Of a stretch of DNA of 64,000 nt, positions 10,952-23,296 are shown one piece after another (the first letter of the stretch is position 1; each line of letters opens with the position of its first letter). This stretch comes from Bisporella sp. PMI_857 (taxonomy: Eukaryota; Ascomycota; Leotiomycetes; Helotiales; Helotiaceae), in NCBI GenBank assembly GCA_021307315.1, contig JAJSPD010000010.1, positions 1,047,729 through 1,111,728 on the forward strand, written 5' to 3'. Under the pieces are notes generated by a model. That model had not been told where the DNA came from. It searched no databases and was given only the letters and a program-made list of their open reading frames with translations. The translations under genes were made by a program, and so were the position numbers.

Positions 10952-13631
10952 ATGGGCAACAGTAGCTCGAGAGAATCGCGGGGTCCCGATTCACCTACCT
11001 CACGACGTCCGGATTCTGCGGGCACGCCAAATGAGTCGACGCCCTCCGCCGAGAGGCAGACCGTGTACACCTCGCGGAGTGGCCGAGGTAGCAGGCATGA
11101 TCTCTCCTTCTTAGGAATCGGATCGAGCTCCAACAACGGTGCTGAGGTGCCGGAAAGGCGGGAAACTAAACAGGAAAGAGAAGCAAGGAAACTAGAGAAG
11201 GAGAGAGTAGCCAGGGTAAAGGAAAGGGAACGAAGCATAAAAGAGGAGCATGTTGATGGCGGCTACTTGGTTACCATGGGTGTCTATACTGGCACAGAGG
11301 ACTTTAGTAAACCAGTTGTAAGACAGCTAATGGTCAGTACTACACCTTATCATATTGGATATTTATTAACGATTGTAGATTGAAAGACGAATTGCTCCAT
11401 TCTGGCGAGGTCTGGATGATTTCAAAACCGACTGGACAGAGCATCAATTAGTTGCTGCTGGCAGAGGCTTGCCCATTCCAGCCCCTGATGAGATACCACC
11501 AGAAGACTTCTTGCGCCCCGCGTCTCCAGAAGCTACAAACTCGCAAAGCAATATACATAACCTCACGGTGCCCATCACATCACGATCTCAATCAGCCTCC
11601 TCTGATAGATCTGCATCTCTTTCGCCGTCACATCCGGCGTTCTCAAATGCATCCTCAACACCAACCTCTCCTATCCATTCTCATTCTCCTTTCCGACCTC
11701 GATCCAAAACATTAGCATCGCTCACTACTTCATCCAAAAACCCGTCCTCTAACGAGATGGTTCCGCGCGAGATACAACTGCCCAAAGACCCCTACGTGAA
11801 TGGGCAGGCTCTGGAAGTATTCTTATACAAGGATGCTATGGAATGTCCTATCTGTTTCCTAAACTATCCTCCTTATCTCAACAAGACCAGATGTTGTGAT
11901 CAGCCGATCTGCTCGGAATGTTTTGTGCAGATCAAAAGACCTGATCCGCATCCACCAGAACATGAACATAACGACCCTTCTAACCCGAACCCCCAACCCG
12001 CAGATACGCTTGTAGAAGCGGAGTCTTTGGTCTCTGAACCTGCCCAATGTCCATATTGTCAGCAAGCTGAATTTGGTGTTACTTATGAACCTCCACCATT
12101 TCGACGAGGTATGTCATATGCGAACAACTCTGCAAGCCTGGGTACTTTCGCTTCTGCTATGTCATCTTCATCTTCTATCAATGAAACAAGTAGCCAAAAT
12201 TTAGCGCCTCAAAAACACAAAAGGCGAACCACCTCCATCTCTGCAAATGCGTCTACCGTTATTACTACAGACAGAGTCAGGCCGGACTGGGCGACAAAAC
12301 TTGCAGCTGCTAGGTCTCACCTTGCTCGCCGATCAGCAGCAGCCACTGCTTTGCATACTGCAGCTTACTTGATGGGAAATAACAATGCTGAGACGCGTGG
12401 GTTCGGCTTTAGTAGTAGGAGTAGGTTCGGAAGACATCGTGGTGAGAATAGTCCAGGCGCAAGTGGCTCGACAACCCCATTACCTTCTGGGACAGAACCG
12501 AGCGTGCGGAGTGTATCTGAGCAAATGCATCAGCTACGGAGAGAAGGCCAAGACTCGGGCAGTTCGAGGCAACGTAATAGGGTAGCGGAGTTAGAGGAGA
12601 TGATGATGCTGGAAGCAATTAGGCAAAGTATCGCTGCAGAAGATGAGAGGAGAAGAAAGAGCGAGAAAGAGGCAGCCAAGGAGGCCAAGAAGAAGGCAAA
12701 GGAGGAGAAGAAAAAAGAGAAGAGGGATCGGAAAGGAGTTTATGGCAGTGGAAGTAGCTCCGCCAATGGGTCTGCTAGTGCGATCGCTCTTGCGCTCCCA
12801 GGTATTGGCCTCGGCAGGAGACGTGGAAATTCGGTTGGGAGCACTCTAGCTAAAGAAGTTACCCCAGAAAGTGTGGAGACGACGACTTCAAAAGGAAAAG
12901 AAGTGGACCGCAGCACAACAGGCCTTTCGAATACTTCATCGTTACCTATGCCCATTGTTGGAAATAGTAGCCGAAGCTATGCCGGAATTCCTGGAGCGAG
13001 GCATCTCGATACAGCTACTCTTACGAGTATCCCTGACCCAAATCAACCCTCGGCCTCACCAACTGCACCGGATAGGCCATCCCATCTACGTAAAATGAGC
13101 ACTGCATCCAGTCCTTCCTCGTCCTTTGTAGAGTCTGTCCCAGGCAGCCTTCGGAATGGTATACATACTCATGGCTATTCTTCAAGTCTGGATACTCCAA
13201 ATGCTTCTGGCACAAATTTGGATGCTCATACTGGCGGCACCCCTGAGGGAGGTGATGAGAACGGAAATGCCGGACCCGAATCCATGTTCAACTTTCAAAG
13301 TCTAGCTGCCATGATTGGTCACGATGATGAAGACAAGGGTGATGCAGCAAAACATATTGAACACCGCGACAGCAATGCGGACAGTTCTGGGAGTGGAAAA
13401 CCGGCTGGTGACGATGTTGAAGCCAGTGTGGCTACTTTGAGAGTAGAGGAACCGAACACTCAGGATACGGAAGAGAAAAGAACAACCACACTTCTACAAC
13501 CTCAACACAGTTTAACCCCTCAAGTGATGCTCACAGCTGTCACCCCTGGATTAAATGATCATGAAGAAGATTCTGGAAAACAACTAGGTTCAGGCTGGAC
13601 CGAGGAGTATACCAGGCAAGTAACCCAATAA
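10952..13631 (+). CDS. SIP5: SIP5-like protein with split RING-type zinc finger
   Basis: Model join(10952..11332,11379..13631), 877 aa. The N-terminus MGNSSSR has glycine at position 2 followed by serines, a possible N-myristoylation signal. A basic coiled stretch (about residues 70-100) follows. The only intron (46 nt) joins VRQLM to [12 protein letters not shown], the most conserved SIP5 segment, with [16 protein letters not shown] after it. A zinc finger begins with CPICFLNYP and [11 protein letters not shown] near residue 283 and closes with CPYCQ near 352, with a long insert. A second conserved helix carries [20 protein letters not shown] and a Lys/Glu-rich run. The rest is Ser/Thr-rich and disordered. 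In yeast, Sip5 was found as a partner of the Snf1 kinase and Reg1; its biochemical role is not settled. Confidence 0.9.
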
Positions 13632-14323
13632 ATTTAAATTTGCGATATCCTAGAGGAATCGACAACGAAATGATGTATGAATGAATTTGGAATGGAGCAT
13701 GGGAGTTTTTACATGCATCTGGACTGGGGTCGTTACGGATTTTCAACTTTCTCATAGGGGTGGGTGTTTATATGATTGAGGAAGGCGTAGATCTGGAGCG
13801 CATCTTGCGGGTGCCTAGCAGAGGGATGGCGTAGCCATCAGATTGGTCAGTGATAGAAGCTGTCAATGAGAATCACAACTTCATCAATAGCATATACTCT
13901 CAGCTGTCTTTTATGCATATTTTGACTGTCCAATTTTGTATACAGAGCTTCGTTCTACCCATTAGCCCTACCAGATTCAAGTTGAACATTTCCAAAGTCC
14001 ATATTGAAAATCCTTAGATTCTGGTGTTACTTGTTGGTTTGTTCTACTTTACCATTCTCAATCAGGAAGTTGGTCATGCAAACATGTGTGCAAGGTTTCC
14101 CAGCTGACCCTTTCAAAAGCCGCATGTAGACAGACCATTTGTTCCACAGGATTAGGCATCTAGATTAACATTCATATCCACAACATTCACGCTTTCAAGG
14201 CAAAATATAACTGGAGTAAGATATAAATATTTTCTAGCCTGCTCCTGCCTCATTGCATATTCCATATTTCTCTTTGCAGTTCTCAAAGTTGATAGTAACT
14301 ATAACTTGAACTCAAAAAAACAA
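13632..14323. other. Intergenic region, SIP5 to GNAT gene
   Basis: About 690 bp of AT-rich sequence holding the SIP5 3' end and the promoter of the acetyltransferase gene. No gene or striking structure is seen. Confidence 0.3.
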
Positions 14324-15240
14324 ATGCCCATCTCAGAACCCATCCTCGCAACGTCAGCAGACGGCCCAGCCATAGCCCTCCTCCACCGGCGCTCAACAGA
14401 AGAAAGTATCTTCCCCTTTCAATTTCCTCCACCACCACCCTCCCTCTAGAACTGATACACGCAGCCGGCCTAAGCCACCTGGTCCTCGCTCACGCGGATC
14501 CCAGCGAATGGGCCGCCTACAGCTCCGCCTCGATCGCCCTCTCCGTCTCCCGCAAATTCAACCGCTACCTGGTCGTCAAAGACACGGAAACAGGCGAGAT
14601 CATCAGCTACGCGAACTGGGTCGTCCCGCATTCCGAGGCGGAGGCAGAGGAGGAGGAGAGAGAATTCGGTGAGAAGGTCATGAGATTGCGAGAGGAGGGT
14701 CAACTCCCGGCGCGGCCGGGGGGTATAAACATGGAGCTTGATCAGATATTTCAAGCGGAGATTGCACGATTGAGGAGCGTATTGGGGGAGGGGGAGGCTA
14801 GGAGGAGGGTTTTCCGTGAGCTAATTTTTCCTTGCTCTCTTTTCATTTTTCATCCTGGTAGCATGAATGGCCATCGAGGGAAAGGGAGCGTGGACGTTGA
14901 TGAGAAGCAGTATGCGATAACCTAGCAACCGACCCGAAACATAGGAGACGTGGCGCGGCATCTAAGCTTATGAGATGGCCATTTGAACAGGCTGACCGGG
15001 AGGGCCTAGCATGCTATCTGGACACTGATCCTCATGTAAGTAGAATCCTGCAGACTGAGTTGTGGAGTTCTGATCCTGTGCTATTTTCAGGGACCTGCAA
15101 TATCTTTGTATGAACGTCTTGGATTCGTCGCTGTCAGCGAACGGCTGGAAATAGATTTAACCAAGTATGGTGGGAAAGGCATTCACTATCATGTTGGGAT
15201 GATTCGAGAGCCAGTTGGTAAAGAAAGTGGCCCTACTTGA
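14324..15240 (+). CDS. GNAT-family N-acetyltransferase, middle exon uncertain
   Basis: Best open model join(14324..14405,14450..14815,14926..15035,15091..15240), 235 aa. The start reads MPISEPILATSADGPAIALLH, then FNRYLVVKDTETGEIISYANWVV (the central strand pair). The acetyl-CoA binding motif A is ATDPKHRRRGAASKLM, followed by CYLDTDPHGPAISLYERLGF, the usual GNAT end. Introns one (44 nt) and three (55 nt) are clear. The middle intron is forced to 110 nt to reach an acceptor that keeps frame, and this loses the strand that normally leads into LATDPKH. An alternative exon from 14879 reads DEKQYAIT and would meet LATDPKH only after a one-base shift at about 14921. Substrate is unknown. The gene may therefore carry a frameshift, or a sequencing error. 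Confidence 0.7.
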
Positions 15241-15698
15241 ACAATGGATGGTAAATATAGACTTGCGAAACAGCTCGCGTATGGAAGCTGCTACACAATG
15301 ATACCCATTGATTTATGCCACAGCTTTTTTTGAGCTGAACATGTAAGCGCAGAGGGAAAACGCAAAAGAGCAGTCTGGAAATGATTATAATACTGATTAA
15401 ATCACAGTCTATTAATGCAATAAGCAAAGTGGTATCATTCGCAATGTGTGACCAAGAACAACATCGCCGGAACCCCTCCCAAAATGCCTTTAAAATGTAC
15501 AACCGTAAAAACAAAAAACGCCTCGCCAATGCCATTCTATATGTACCTGATCCTATGTCTTCTTCTTTCCGCTTTCGAGACTTAGGTCCAAAGACCATAA
15601 CGAATCCCATATTACAGATTTCTTAGCAGGACTAGTGCCAGCTGATGGTTGTGTATGGTTCGAAATCGAAGAGTTCTGCACGCCTCATCAGCGAGATC
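15241..15698. other. Convergent intergenic region, GNAT gene / ATG11
   Basis: About 460 bp between two convergent genes, expected to hold both 3' ends. AT-rich, nothing further visible. Confidence 0.3.
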
Positions 15699-18600
15699 TT
15701 AATTTGGACCAAGAAGGTCATCAATATCGCTGTTTCGCACCTCTGGTTTCAGAACCCTCTCTGTCCCTGACACAGCCTCTGGTCCGCTCCTGGTTGGAAT
15801 CATCTGCCCCCGAGCTGTTTCTTCTACTACAGATGTACTTGGCAACAGTGATGTCGTTGAGCCAGTTCTAGCAAGAGGACTTGAAGATGGAATGGCCTTC
15901 TTCGAATTGGTACTGCTGCGGCGGCTATCAAGGCTCTTGCTGAGAGTCTTGTTGATCCCTTCCATTCCAGAGCCTGAAGATTTTTTCGACCTTCTTATAC
16001 TACCAGTGGCATCTATGTTGGCACTTGCAACAGTACTCTTCCCAAGACCAGGAGTCGAAGGTGCACCAGGTTTTTCTTCTGCTGCATCAATTAGATACCA
16101 CCGAAGCCCATCAGAGAGGTCAAAAGGATTGTCGTCCTCGTAAGATTCACCACCAGCGCTAGCTTCTCCTAAGGACCTTGCATCACTGGGCTGTACCCCC
16201 GACATTGACTTCGATAAATCTACCACGCGGTCCTCAATCTTATGGATACGGGCAACAAGCCAATCGCGCGAGCGCAACTTGTGAGAATCCTGCTCTCTAA
16301 GAAAGTAGTGAGGGGCGCCGATATTGAAAGCCGCCCAGGCTCCAGTTGCCTGATTTCGCGTAGGTAGAAAGAGCGCCAGATCTCCCTCCTTGAAGTTTTT
16401 GAATGCAATTTTCTCATGTGCTTCCTTTTGAGCCGCGTGAGACTTCTCTCGGTAACTACGAGCATCCTTCAAGTATTTCTTCCCAGTGAACTCCACATCT
16501 TTGATTCGCTTCGTAATGACCTCACAAAATGCTTCCACATCAAAGCTACCAATTGCTTCAAGATATGCCTGGTACCTTTCTGTTTCAACTTCAGAATCAT
16601 CATTATGCATCCAGTACAAGAGATCTAAGTCTCCGCTATCCATCAAAGATTTTCGGGCATTTGGAGATATATTGGCTTGTCCTGATATGCTTGCGGTAGA
16701 GCGCTCTGGTTTGGGCAATTTTTGGATTGTCATTGAGCCACCGTCTCGAGTAATTGAGTAATTCAATCGTTCTAGCAATCTACACAGTCGATCGTTCTGC
16801 GTATATGTTCGTTGAGTAAGGTCCTTGGCACGCGCAGTACGAGCTTCGAACCGAATCGAGAGCTTTTCATACTTTCCTTGAACAGACTTATACCTATCCT
16901 GCACTGTTCTTACTTCCTCTTCCAGGCTTCCAATACGAGACAGCCTAGATGCTAGATTCTCTGACATACTGGTTACTTTTCGTTCCTCCTCCTCAAGGCG
17001 CATGCGAAGGGCTTCTGAGCCTGTCTCTCCGTCCAAAATCTTGGTTCGCAGGGTGGACAATTGGTCTCGTTCATCAGATAATTCACCCTCTAGAGCTGTG
17101 AACTTAGCTCTTTCTTCGCTAAGAGTATCGCGAAGATGTGATGATTCTGCCGCTTCTTTGCTCATTCTATCCTTCACCTCCACCAGCTCCGCATGGAGCG
17201 CTCCAACAGTTGCATTAGCAGAGTCTCGGTCAGATCGCGCAATGACAGCTTCGTTTCTAATTGATTCAATCTCGGAGATAATATCGCCTGCGCTGTTGAT
17301 CAACACATCACGCAAGATGCTAAGATCTTCGCTCGGTGCCAATTCTTTGGTAAGCTGGCTATGTAGATCGTGCAGGATCTTCTGTTGCTCGTTACTAAGA
17401 GCCTCTGCCTTCTCAGCACGAGTCAAAAATGTCTTCCTCTCATCCCTTATACTCTGTAATTCCTTCTCCAGTAGTTCGTTGGTTTCACGCTGTAGTTTTG
17501 CGTCATTTCGTAGAAAATCAACCTGGCCTTGAGCCTTCTGTGTTTCTGCTGCAGCATCTCTGCGCACCTTATCAAGCTCATCTTGAAGAGCACGGACGCG
17601 GTCGTCGATACCGCTCCTCTCATTCTCACGAGACCCTAAGTAACGGTCCATTTCATCCTCAAGCTCTTCTGTCTTGTCTCTCAGACGTTTGATTTCGTTC
17701 TCGAGAGACTTTCGTTCCTCTAGGAACTCCCTTTGCTGCGCATTGAAGTTCTCCATTAAGTCTTTGTTCGTTGAATTTGCCTCATCGACAAGATCTCTCC
17801 GGGCAGAGAGTTCTTTCTCTATACTAGCATTACGCTCTCGTTCTGCATTCAGTTCAGCTTCTAATGAAAGAAGCTTCTGCTGAAAGACTCTCTCGTCGGC
17901 ACCTTGAGTTGCTGAGAATCTCCGTGATGAAGCTGATGATCGACGGGACGCATCTTCCGTAAGACGGGGCGAGGCCAGAGGATTTGGAACACTTGGAAGA
18001 TCTGGGCTTGGGTTCCCAGGTAACTGAAACACGTTTCCGGTGGAGGTCCTGTTGATGTGGCTTTGCCGATGTAATAGATCCTCAAGTCTTCGTACTCTGC
18101 TCTCAGCTGTCTTGAGCTTGCTTTCAGCCTTCGTTTTATCGTCGCGAAGGCTTCGAATCAGCTCATCGTCACCTCGTAAAAGAAGAGCGCTTCTACCTAA
18201 GGCAGCGTCATGGATGCTACCGGCTTTGAATGCCTTTGCTCGTTTACTTTGCTGCTTAGTAGGATTATTCAGGTCTGTAAGGACTTGGACAACTTCCTCA
18301 ACTACGGCTGCGGCGAAGCCCTGTCCCTGCAATACTGCAATGAGCTCCTCTAAGTCTTCTCGCGTTGCGACGGGCCATTCATCTTCCTCGCCGTGAAGAT
18401 TCACGTCGACTCCGATGACATTTCGCTCTGCCTTGTCTCCCCACAGCGCAACCCCGAACTGCTTTTGCCACTTCCTCCGCCGCCTAGATTCCTCATCTTG
18501 GAAAGTTGCCATCTCATTTGCTAATGTTGTTGAGTCCGATCTCACTTTATCATTCCATTCTCTTCGCCTAATCGCTTCTGCAACGAATGAAGCATAGATT

Positions 18601-19915
18601 ACAGGTAGCGAGTTCGTTTTGTGTAGTAGGTTTATAGCGTCAAATCCGTCGCCATCTACATCCAGAGCGGCAAATCGAGAATTGGCTTCGCCAGCCATCG
18701 AGGTTAAAACCGCGATGTCATGCATGATGCCGAGGAAATCCGCAGCGGTGCCGTTTCGTGCTTCCGTAACAGATCTCAAAAGGCCATTCATTTCTAAAGC
18801 CCTCTTTGAAAGGTTTGGAAGCAGGTTGTTCGTATGGTGAAGCGCAGATTTAGAAGCTTGAGAGACGCTTCTGCTAGTATTCGGATACCCCAAAACGCTC
18901 TCATGGTCAGAAGTGATCTTTTTGGCAATTGCCTCTATGTCTTGCATAAGTTGACCAGGTTCTGATGATTGAGCTAGTATTGAGCGTTTAGGATTATTCT
19001 CCACTTTGTCGAATAAGATGTCTGTTCTCCTGAGTACCTCATCTACTTTGCCTCCCACTTCTGCACCGCTTTTGTTTAGCTGCTTGTACAGACTTCGAAC
19101 GTGCTTTCCGGCCTTTCTCACATCTTCAGAATCAACCAGGTCTTCTAAACTTGGAGCTTTCAGCTCTTTCTTATCTCTGCCAATAACAAACTTGATGATA
19201 TCTATCTTTGCTGGTAGAGACCGTAATTGTTTAAGTGAAGACTCCCAGTCAACTCCAGCCAGCTCTTGATCTTTCTGAAATTCCTTGGCCTGATTTTGAA
19301 TATCGGCATTTTTACGATCCAGAGCCTTGACCTGTTTCTCTAAGTTCAAGACTGCAGCATCCACTGCTCTCAAGATGTTGTTGATCTCCTCATAGCGATT
19401 CTGGGCTTCAACCGCCATGGAATCAGTATCTTCAACTACCTTTAAAGCCCATGTCCTGCGTGCCATGAAAAGGTTCTTCCATGCTTGTAAATCGGTCTCA
19501 CTGTCAATAGCATCTGGCGGTCTTGCGACATTGTATTTCGTTGGGCTCGGGACCTCGGATTGCAGGGCTTGAGAGGGGTCTGGCGGACTTAGTTGAAAGC
19601 TCCTTCGATCGTACACATATACTTCGGTCTATTGTTTATCAGCGCGAACATAAGAGGATGGGGTACGGCAGCTGCGTACTTCTATTGAGAGATCTTGAAA
19701 CCTCACTGCCCGCCCTAACCCTGTCAAGGAGATCTGGTTGCGAACGGATATTGCGGTCTGCTGGGCAACCCAGGACCTATATGCATCTATGCTTGAAGGT
19801 TGTCAATATAGATCCATACACGCGCAGAGGTATGGAGTCTAACTCACTCAGCAAAGGAAGCTGGATCTACCTGTAGGCATTGCCCGGTATGTGCTATTAG
19901 AACTAGAAGAGCCAT
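15699..19915 (-). CDS. ATG11: Autophagy-related protein 11, selective autophagy scaffold
   Basis: Model complement(join(15699..19628,19680..19791,19848..19915)), 1369 aa. The long open frame lacks an ATG at its 5' end. Two short upstream exons found by reading give MALLVLIAHTGQCLQVD and ISLTGLGRAVRFQDL, which match the ubiquitin-like head of ATG11/FIP200 proteins, and lead in frame to VYVYDRRSF. Both introns (56 and 51 nt) have good donors and branch sites. The body is helical with long coiled coils (about residues 550-1010). The conserved ATG11 C-terminal domain follows, with YFLREQDSHKLRSRDWLVARI near residue 1190. The end is disordered, rich in Ser and Thr. It tethers cargo receptors to the Atg1 kinase at the phagophore assembly site in pexophagy and mitophagy. 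Confidence 0.93.
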
Positions 19916-20389
19916 TCCTGGTGCTTCTGTCTACAGCCGCACAAAGCTGTAGAAAATGTTTTCTAGCAGTGGTGATGGAGAAGGCGTGGTCGCATGGCAA
20001 ACATTACCGCAATCACAAGGCTTCAGGCAGATGATTCCGCCTTGTTCGAGACCCGGATAAGCTCCATACTAACTAACCTTCCCTGGAGGTTACGCCACGG
20101 ATTCACCAGCCACAAATGTTCGTTCCCTGACACAAAAAACAAGACATGATCGACTGCACCAAGAAAACCAATTTCTAAGAACCTCAGTGGAATGGAGTTG
20201 GGATAGATAACCCCAATACTCTGTTCCTGAGATTGCCCTCGAGAGCCAGTAGCGTGCGGATTTTTACGAGATTTAGAAAACGCCTGGTCTCGTGATCACA
20301 CGTTGGAGAACCTTGATAAGTGGTAAAGACGCGACGCGGCTAGATTTTAGTAGATCGGGTGATGCTTTTCTCACCAGGGCATCTGTATC
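19916..20389. promoter_or_regulatory. Divergent promoter region, ATG11 / CENP-H
   Basis: About 470 bp between two divergent start codons. It must hold both promoters. No motif stands out by eye. Confidence 0.35.
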
Positions 20390-21197
20390 ATGCAAAAACC
20401 TTCAGTTGATCTTATGCAGGGAGTGGAGGATGCTGGGGCAGAGAAGATCTCTCGACCTTTGATGACCGAGCAGGAGAGACGGATCCTCGAGCTGTACGAC
20501 AGACTGGAAGAGCTTCAGTTAGAAATCGCGTTCTTGAAAGCGCAAGGGGTATTGTCATATGGTTCGGCGTTTCAAATCACAATTTATATTTGTTCTGACA
20601 AACTACAGGTGAAGCGAAGGAAGTGACTGAAGAAGATATCAAGATTGCTCAGCAAGAGCTTCTCGAAGCTACGGCTCAATATCAAGTGAGAAATAATATC
20701 GTTGAGAGCGTTCTTGTCGCGAATCCTATATTGAAAGCGGTTCATGCTGGAGATAATGCTACAGTTATTGAACAGTAAGCAGCACGGTGCATGCTGTATT
20801 TGACAGCACTGATAAAGTTAGGGATCTTCTACCTATCGTACAGCAGCGTGATAATTCTTCAGCAACTTTATCGGAATTATCATCGAAAACTCTTTTGATG
20901 CAGAGCGAGCTGACAAAGGTTGAGAGTGAGCGTATTGTTGTAGCACGACAAAATCTCGAGTTAGCCAGTGCTATGCTTTCATTGACAGATGAAATGAAAG
21001 CTCAGAGAAAGGAGGACATCCATGATGAGAAGGTGCGGAGGCAGCTGGAGGAGCTGGAGGAAGCTGTTAAGATTAGTCGCCAACGATGGAGGATAATGAA
21101 AGGAACCGCTAGTGCTACAATTGTGGGCTCCGGAATTGATTGGGCACGAAATCCAAAGTTGTTGGAGATTGTCCTTGATGGCGATGGGGAGGAGTGA
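20390..21197 (+). CDS. Centromere protein H family kinetochore subunit
   Basis: Model join(20390..20561,20609..20774,20822..21197), 237 aa. It is almost wholly helical: LMTEQERRILELYDRLEELQLEIAFLKAQG, then VTEEDIKIAQQELLEA, VVARQNLELASAMLSL and a long charged coiled coil. It ends with the CENP-H signature RWRIMKGTASATIVGSGIDW followed by LLEIVLD. Intron one uses a weak donor, GTTCGG, but only that choice gives an open frame that also keeps the expected GVLSYGEAKEV; the alternative GTATTG donor needs a later acceptor. Intron two (47 nt) joins VIEQ to DLLPIVQQRD. The family (Fta3 in fission yeast, Mcm16 in budding yeast) belongs to the inner kinetochore CCAN complex, paired with CENP-K. It is divergent from ATG11. 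Confidence 0.85.
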
Positions 21198-22240
21198 GAA
21201 CTGTGTTCATGCTATGCAGTTAAAATAATGAAACTGTTACATACCATCAGCTCCCAGCCCGAGTTTGTGACATTCTGATGTCTGTTTAATCAGAACCAAA
21301 TAGTCTTCAGATCCAGGGCATCCTATCAACTTTTCCTCGAGCAGGTTCCGAGTGATAAATGAGAGTTCTTTCTACAAAGGACTTGGTCTTCTAACGCCTA
21401 GACCCATTGACAGAAAAGGCCAGGTAAATCATCCCATCACTGATCGGTTTATATTTAGATGTCGTCATGTGCCTTGGCGCGCCTTGCCGTTGAACCCACT
21501 TTTTAACTTAATTAATACTAGCTCCAAAACACGTGATATAAAATAAAATGCTGAACAAATATCAAAGACCTAACTTGTCCTATGATAGTTCTACAAGATT
21601 GAGAAAGGATTACTTGTTTTGCGTGGTTCAAAGCTGCCATGTGGGTGTTCAAATCAGAAGCGATTAATTGTGGTTGACACGGCAAGTGAGGGGGCGAAAT
21701 TTGGTGGGCAGACATTGCGGGCTACCATCCGGCACAGAGCAAGAGAAACCCAGCCAGCGCTCATTACCAAAGACAGAAACAAGAAGCGGCGTCATCTCCA
21801 TGACTAGAAAAAATAAGATCAGTCCTACAACTTAAAACATAGAAGGCTGCGATCAAAGGCATGTTTACGGCTGCTGCTGCCGCCAGCATCCGTTTCATAT
21901 ACCAACTCTTTTGATGCCTGACTTTGTATACCGCTACTATATTTATAGCTTACATTTGGGGTACCTGGTGTCCTATTAGGATGTGTATGGTAAGCTTAAG
22001 TAATGAATCAGCCATCTCATCATCGTCATCTCATCAAAGGTCACAGATGTAGTGCATGCCTCTGGGTGCGGTGTTAGGCATGTAACTTGGATGTTGTGTG
22101 AGCATTGGCATGGTCATAACGGAAAGAGTGATAGTTTGTGGCTAAGCGATAGTGAGTGTACCACTGGACAGCAAATGAAAAGATGGGATTTTCTTTTGTT
22201 ATGCTAGAAAGCAAGGCTAAGTATGTGGAGGAAGGAGGAA

Positions 22241-22253
22241 GGGGGGGGGGGGG
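22241..22253. repeat. Poly-G tract
   Basis: Thirteen consecutive G, in a longer purine-rich stretch (22225-22310). Mononucleotide slippage or sequencing length error is possible. Confidence 0.8.
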
Positions 22254-22379
22254 AGAAAAGAGGGGAAAGCAAGTGTTAGGGTACTGGTCATAGGGGGGAA
22301 GGGAGGGGGGCCGAGTGCTGGCTGCTGGGCTGGGCTCCTCCTGGGAATGTTTATCAATCTACCGCCAAAAGAGTGTGTA

Positions 22380-22525
22380 GGTGTGTGTTAGAGAGAGAGA
22401 GAGAGTGTGTGTGTGTATGTGTGTGTGTGAGTGAGTGAGTGAGAGTGTGAGAGTGAGAAAATGAGAGAATGAGAGAGAGAGACTGAGACTGAGACTGAGA
22501 CTGAGACTGAGAATGAGAATGTGTT
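22380..22525. repeat. Compound GT / GAGT / GA / GACT microsatellite
   Basis: Purine and GT dinucleotide runs pass into GAGT, GA and then five copies of GAGACT-like units. The two overlapping minus-strand frames here (rich in Ser-Leu and His-Thr) are artefacts of the repeat. Confidence 0.85.
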
Positions 22526-23164
22526 TGAGCGTACCAGGTGTGTGTAGTATGTACAAGCGCTTTCATGTGGTACTTATGCTTAGCCTAGCCATCTACTAGC
22601 CTAACCATACTACACTACAACTCCTTCCTCTTCTCGCCCAAAAAGCCAACTCGGGGCGGTGTTTCACCGGGTGAGGATGAGAATACATCAACATCAATAT
22701 GATGGATTCGATTTATTTGGGGGAGAGGGGTTTGAATTGATCCTTTTGATGAAGGGATGAGGGGGGTTGGTCTTTTGATGATGGTGCACGGGGTTTTCCT
22801 TGACACGAGATAGGTTCAATAGCCAAATCAACTCAATTTCAAAAGCAGTTCTATTTCCCCCATTTAAAATTTATTCCCATTCAGAATGAATTATTGATCA
22901 AATTATTAGATGAATAATAATTTTTTAATTGATTTTTTTTAATTTTTTTTTAATTTTTCTCTTCTTCCCCTTTTCTTTCAATGATAAGCGGTTAGGGTTG
23001 GGTTGGGGTTACGGGCAGTAGTAGTAGGACTGGCGGTGGTGGTGGTGGTGTTGGTGGTTGTGATTTGATTGTTTGTGTTGTGATTGAGCTGAAGAGGGTT
23101 GGCTTCGCGTGTGTACGGTAGCCCACTACGGTGACCGTAATATACCGTGCTCGTGGCTGATTTT

Positions 23165-23296
23165 ACAGTACCAAAGGGCAGCCCCTTCTCTCACCCAAAA
23201 GTGTCTTCCCTCACCAACTCTCCCTCTCCTCTCACCACACAAAAACTCGCCCTCATACAAACTCCCCCAGCCCAACAATCTGCCCTTTGGTACTGT
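23165..23296. repeat. 17-bp perfect inverted repeat, 98-bp loop
   Basis: ACAGTACCAAAGGGCAG at 23165-23181 is the exact reverse complement of 23280-23296. The 98 bases between are C-rich. It lies about 540 bp upstream of the NHP6 start codon. It could be a protein-binding pair, a transcribed hairpin or the remnant of a small mobile element. Confidence 0.75.

Noticed and set aside
16916..18396. Several plus-strand frames antisense to ATG11, up to 176 codons
   Set aside because: Ser/Arg/Leu-rich mirror images of the coiled-coil coding sequence; expected shadows.
22354..22566. Two overlapping minus-strand frames rich in Ser-Leu and His-Thr
   Set aside because: Direct translation of the microsatellite.
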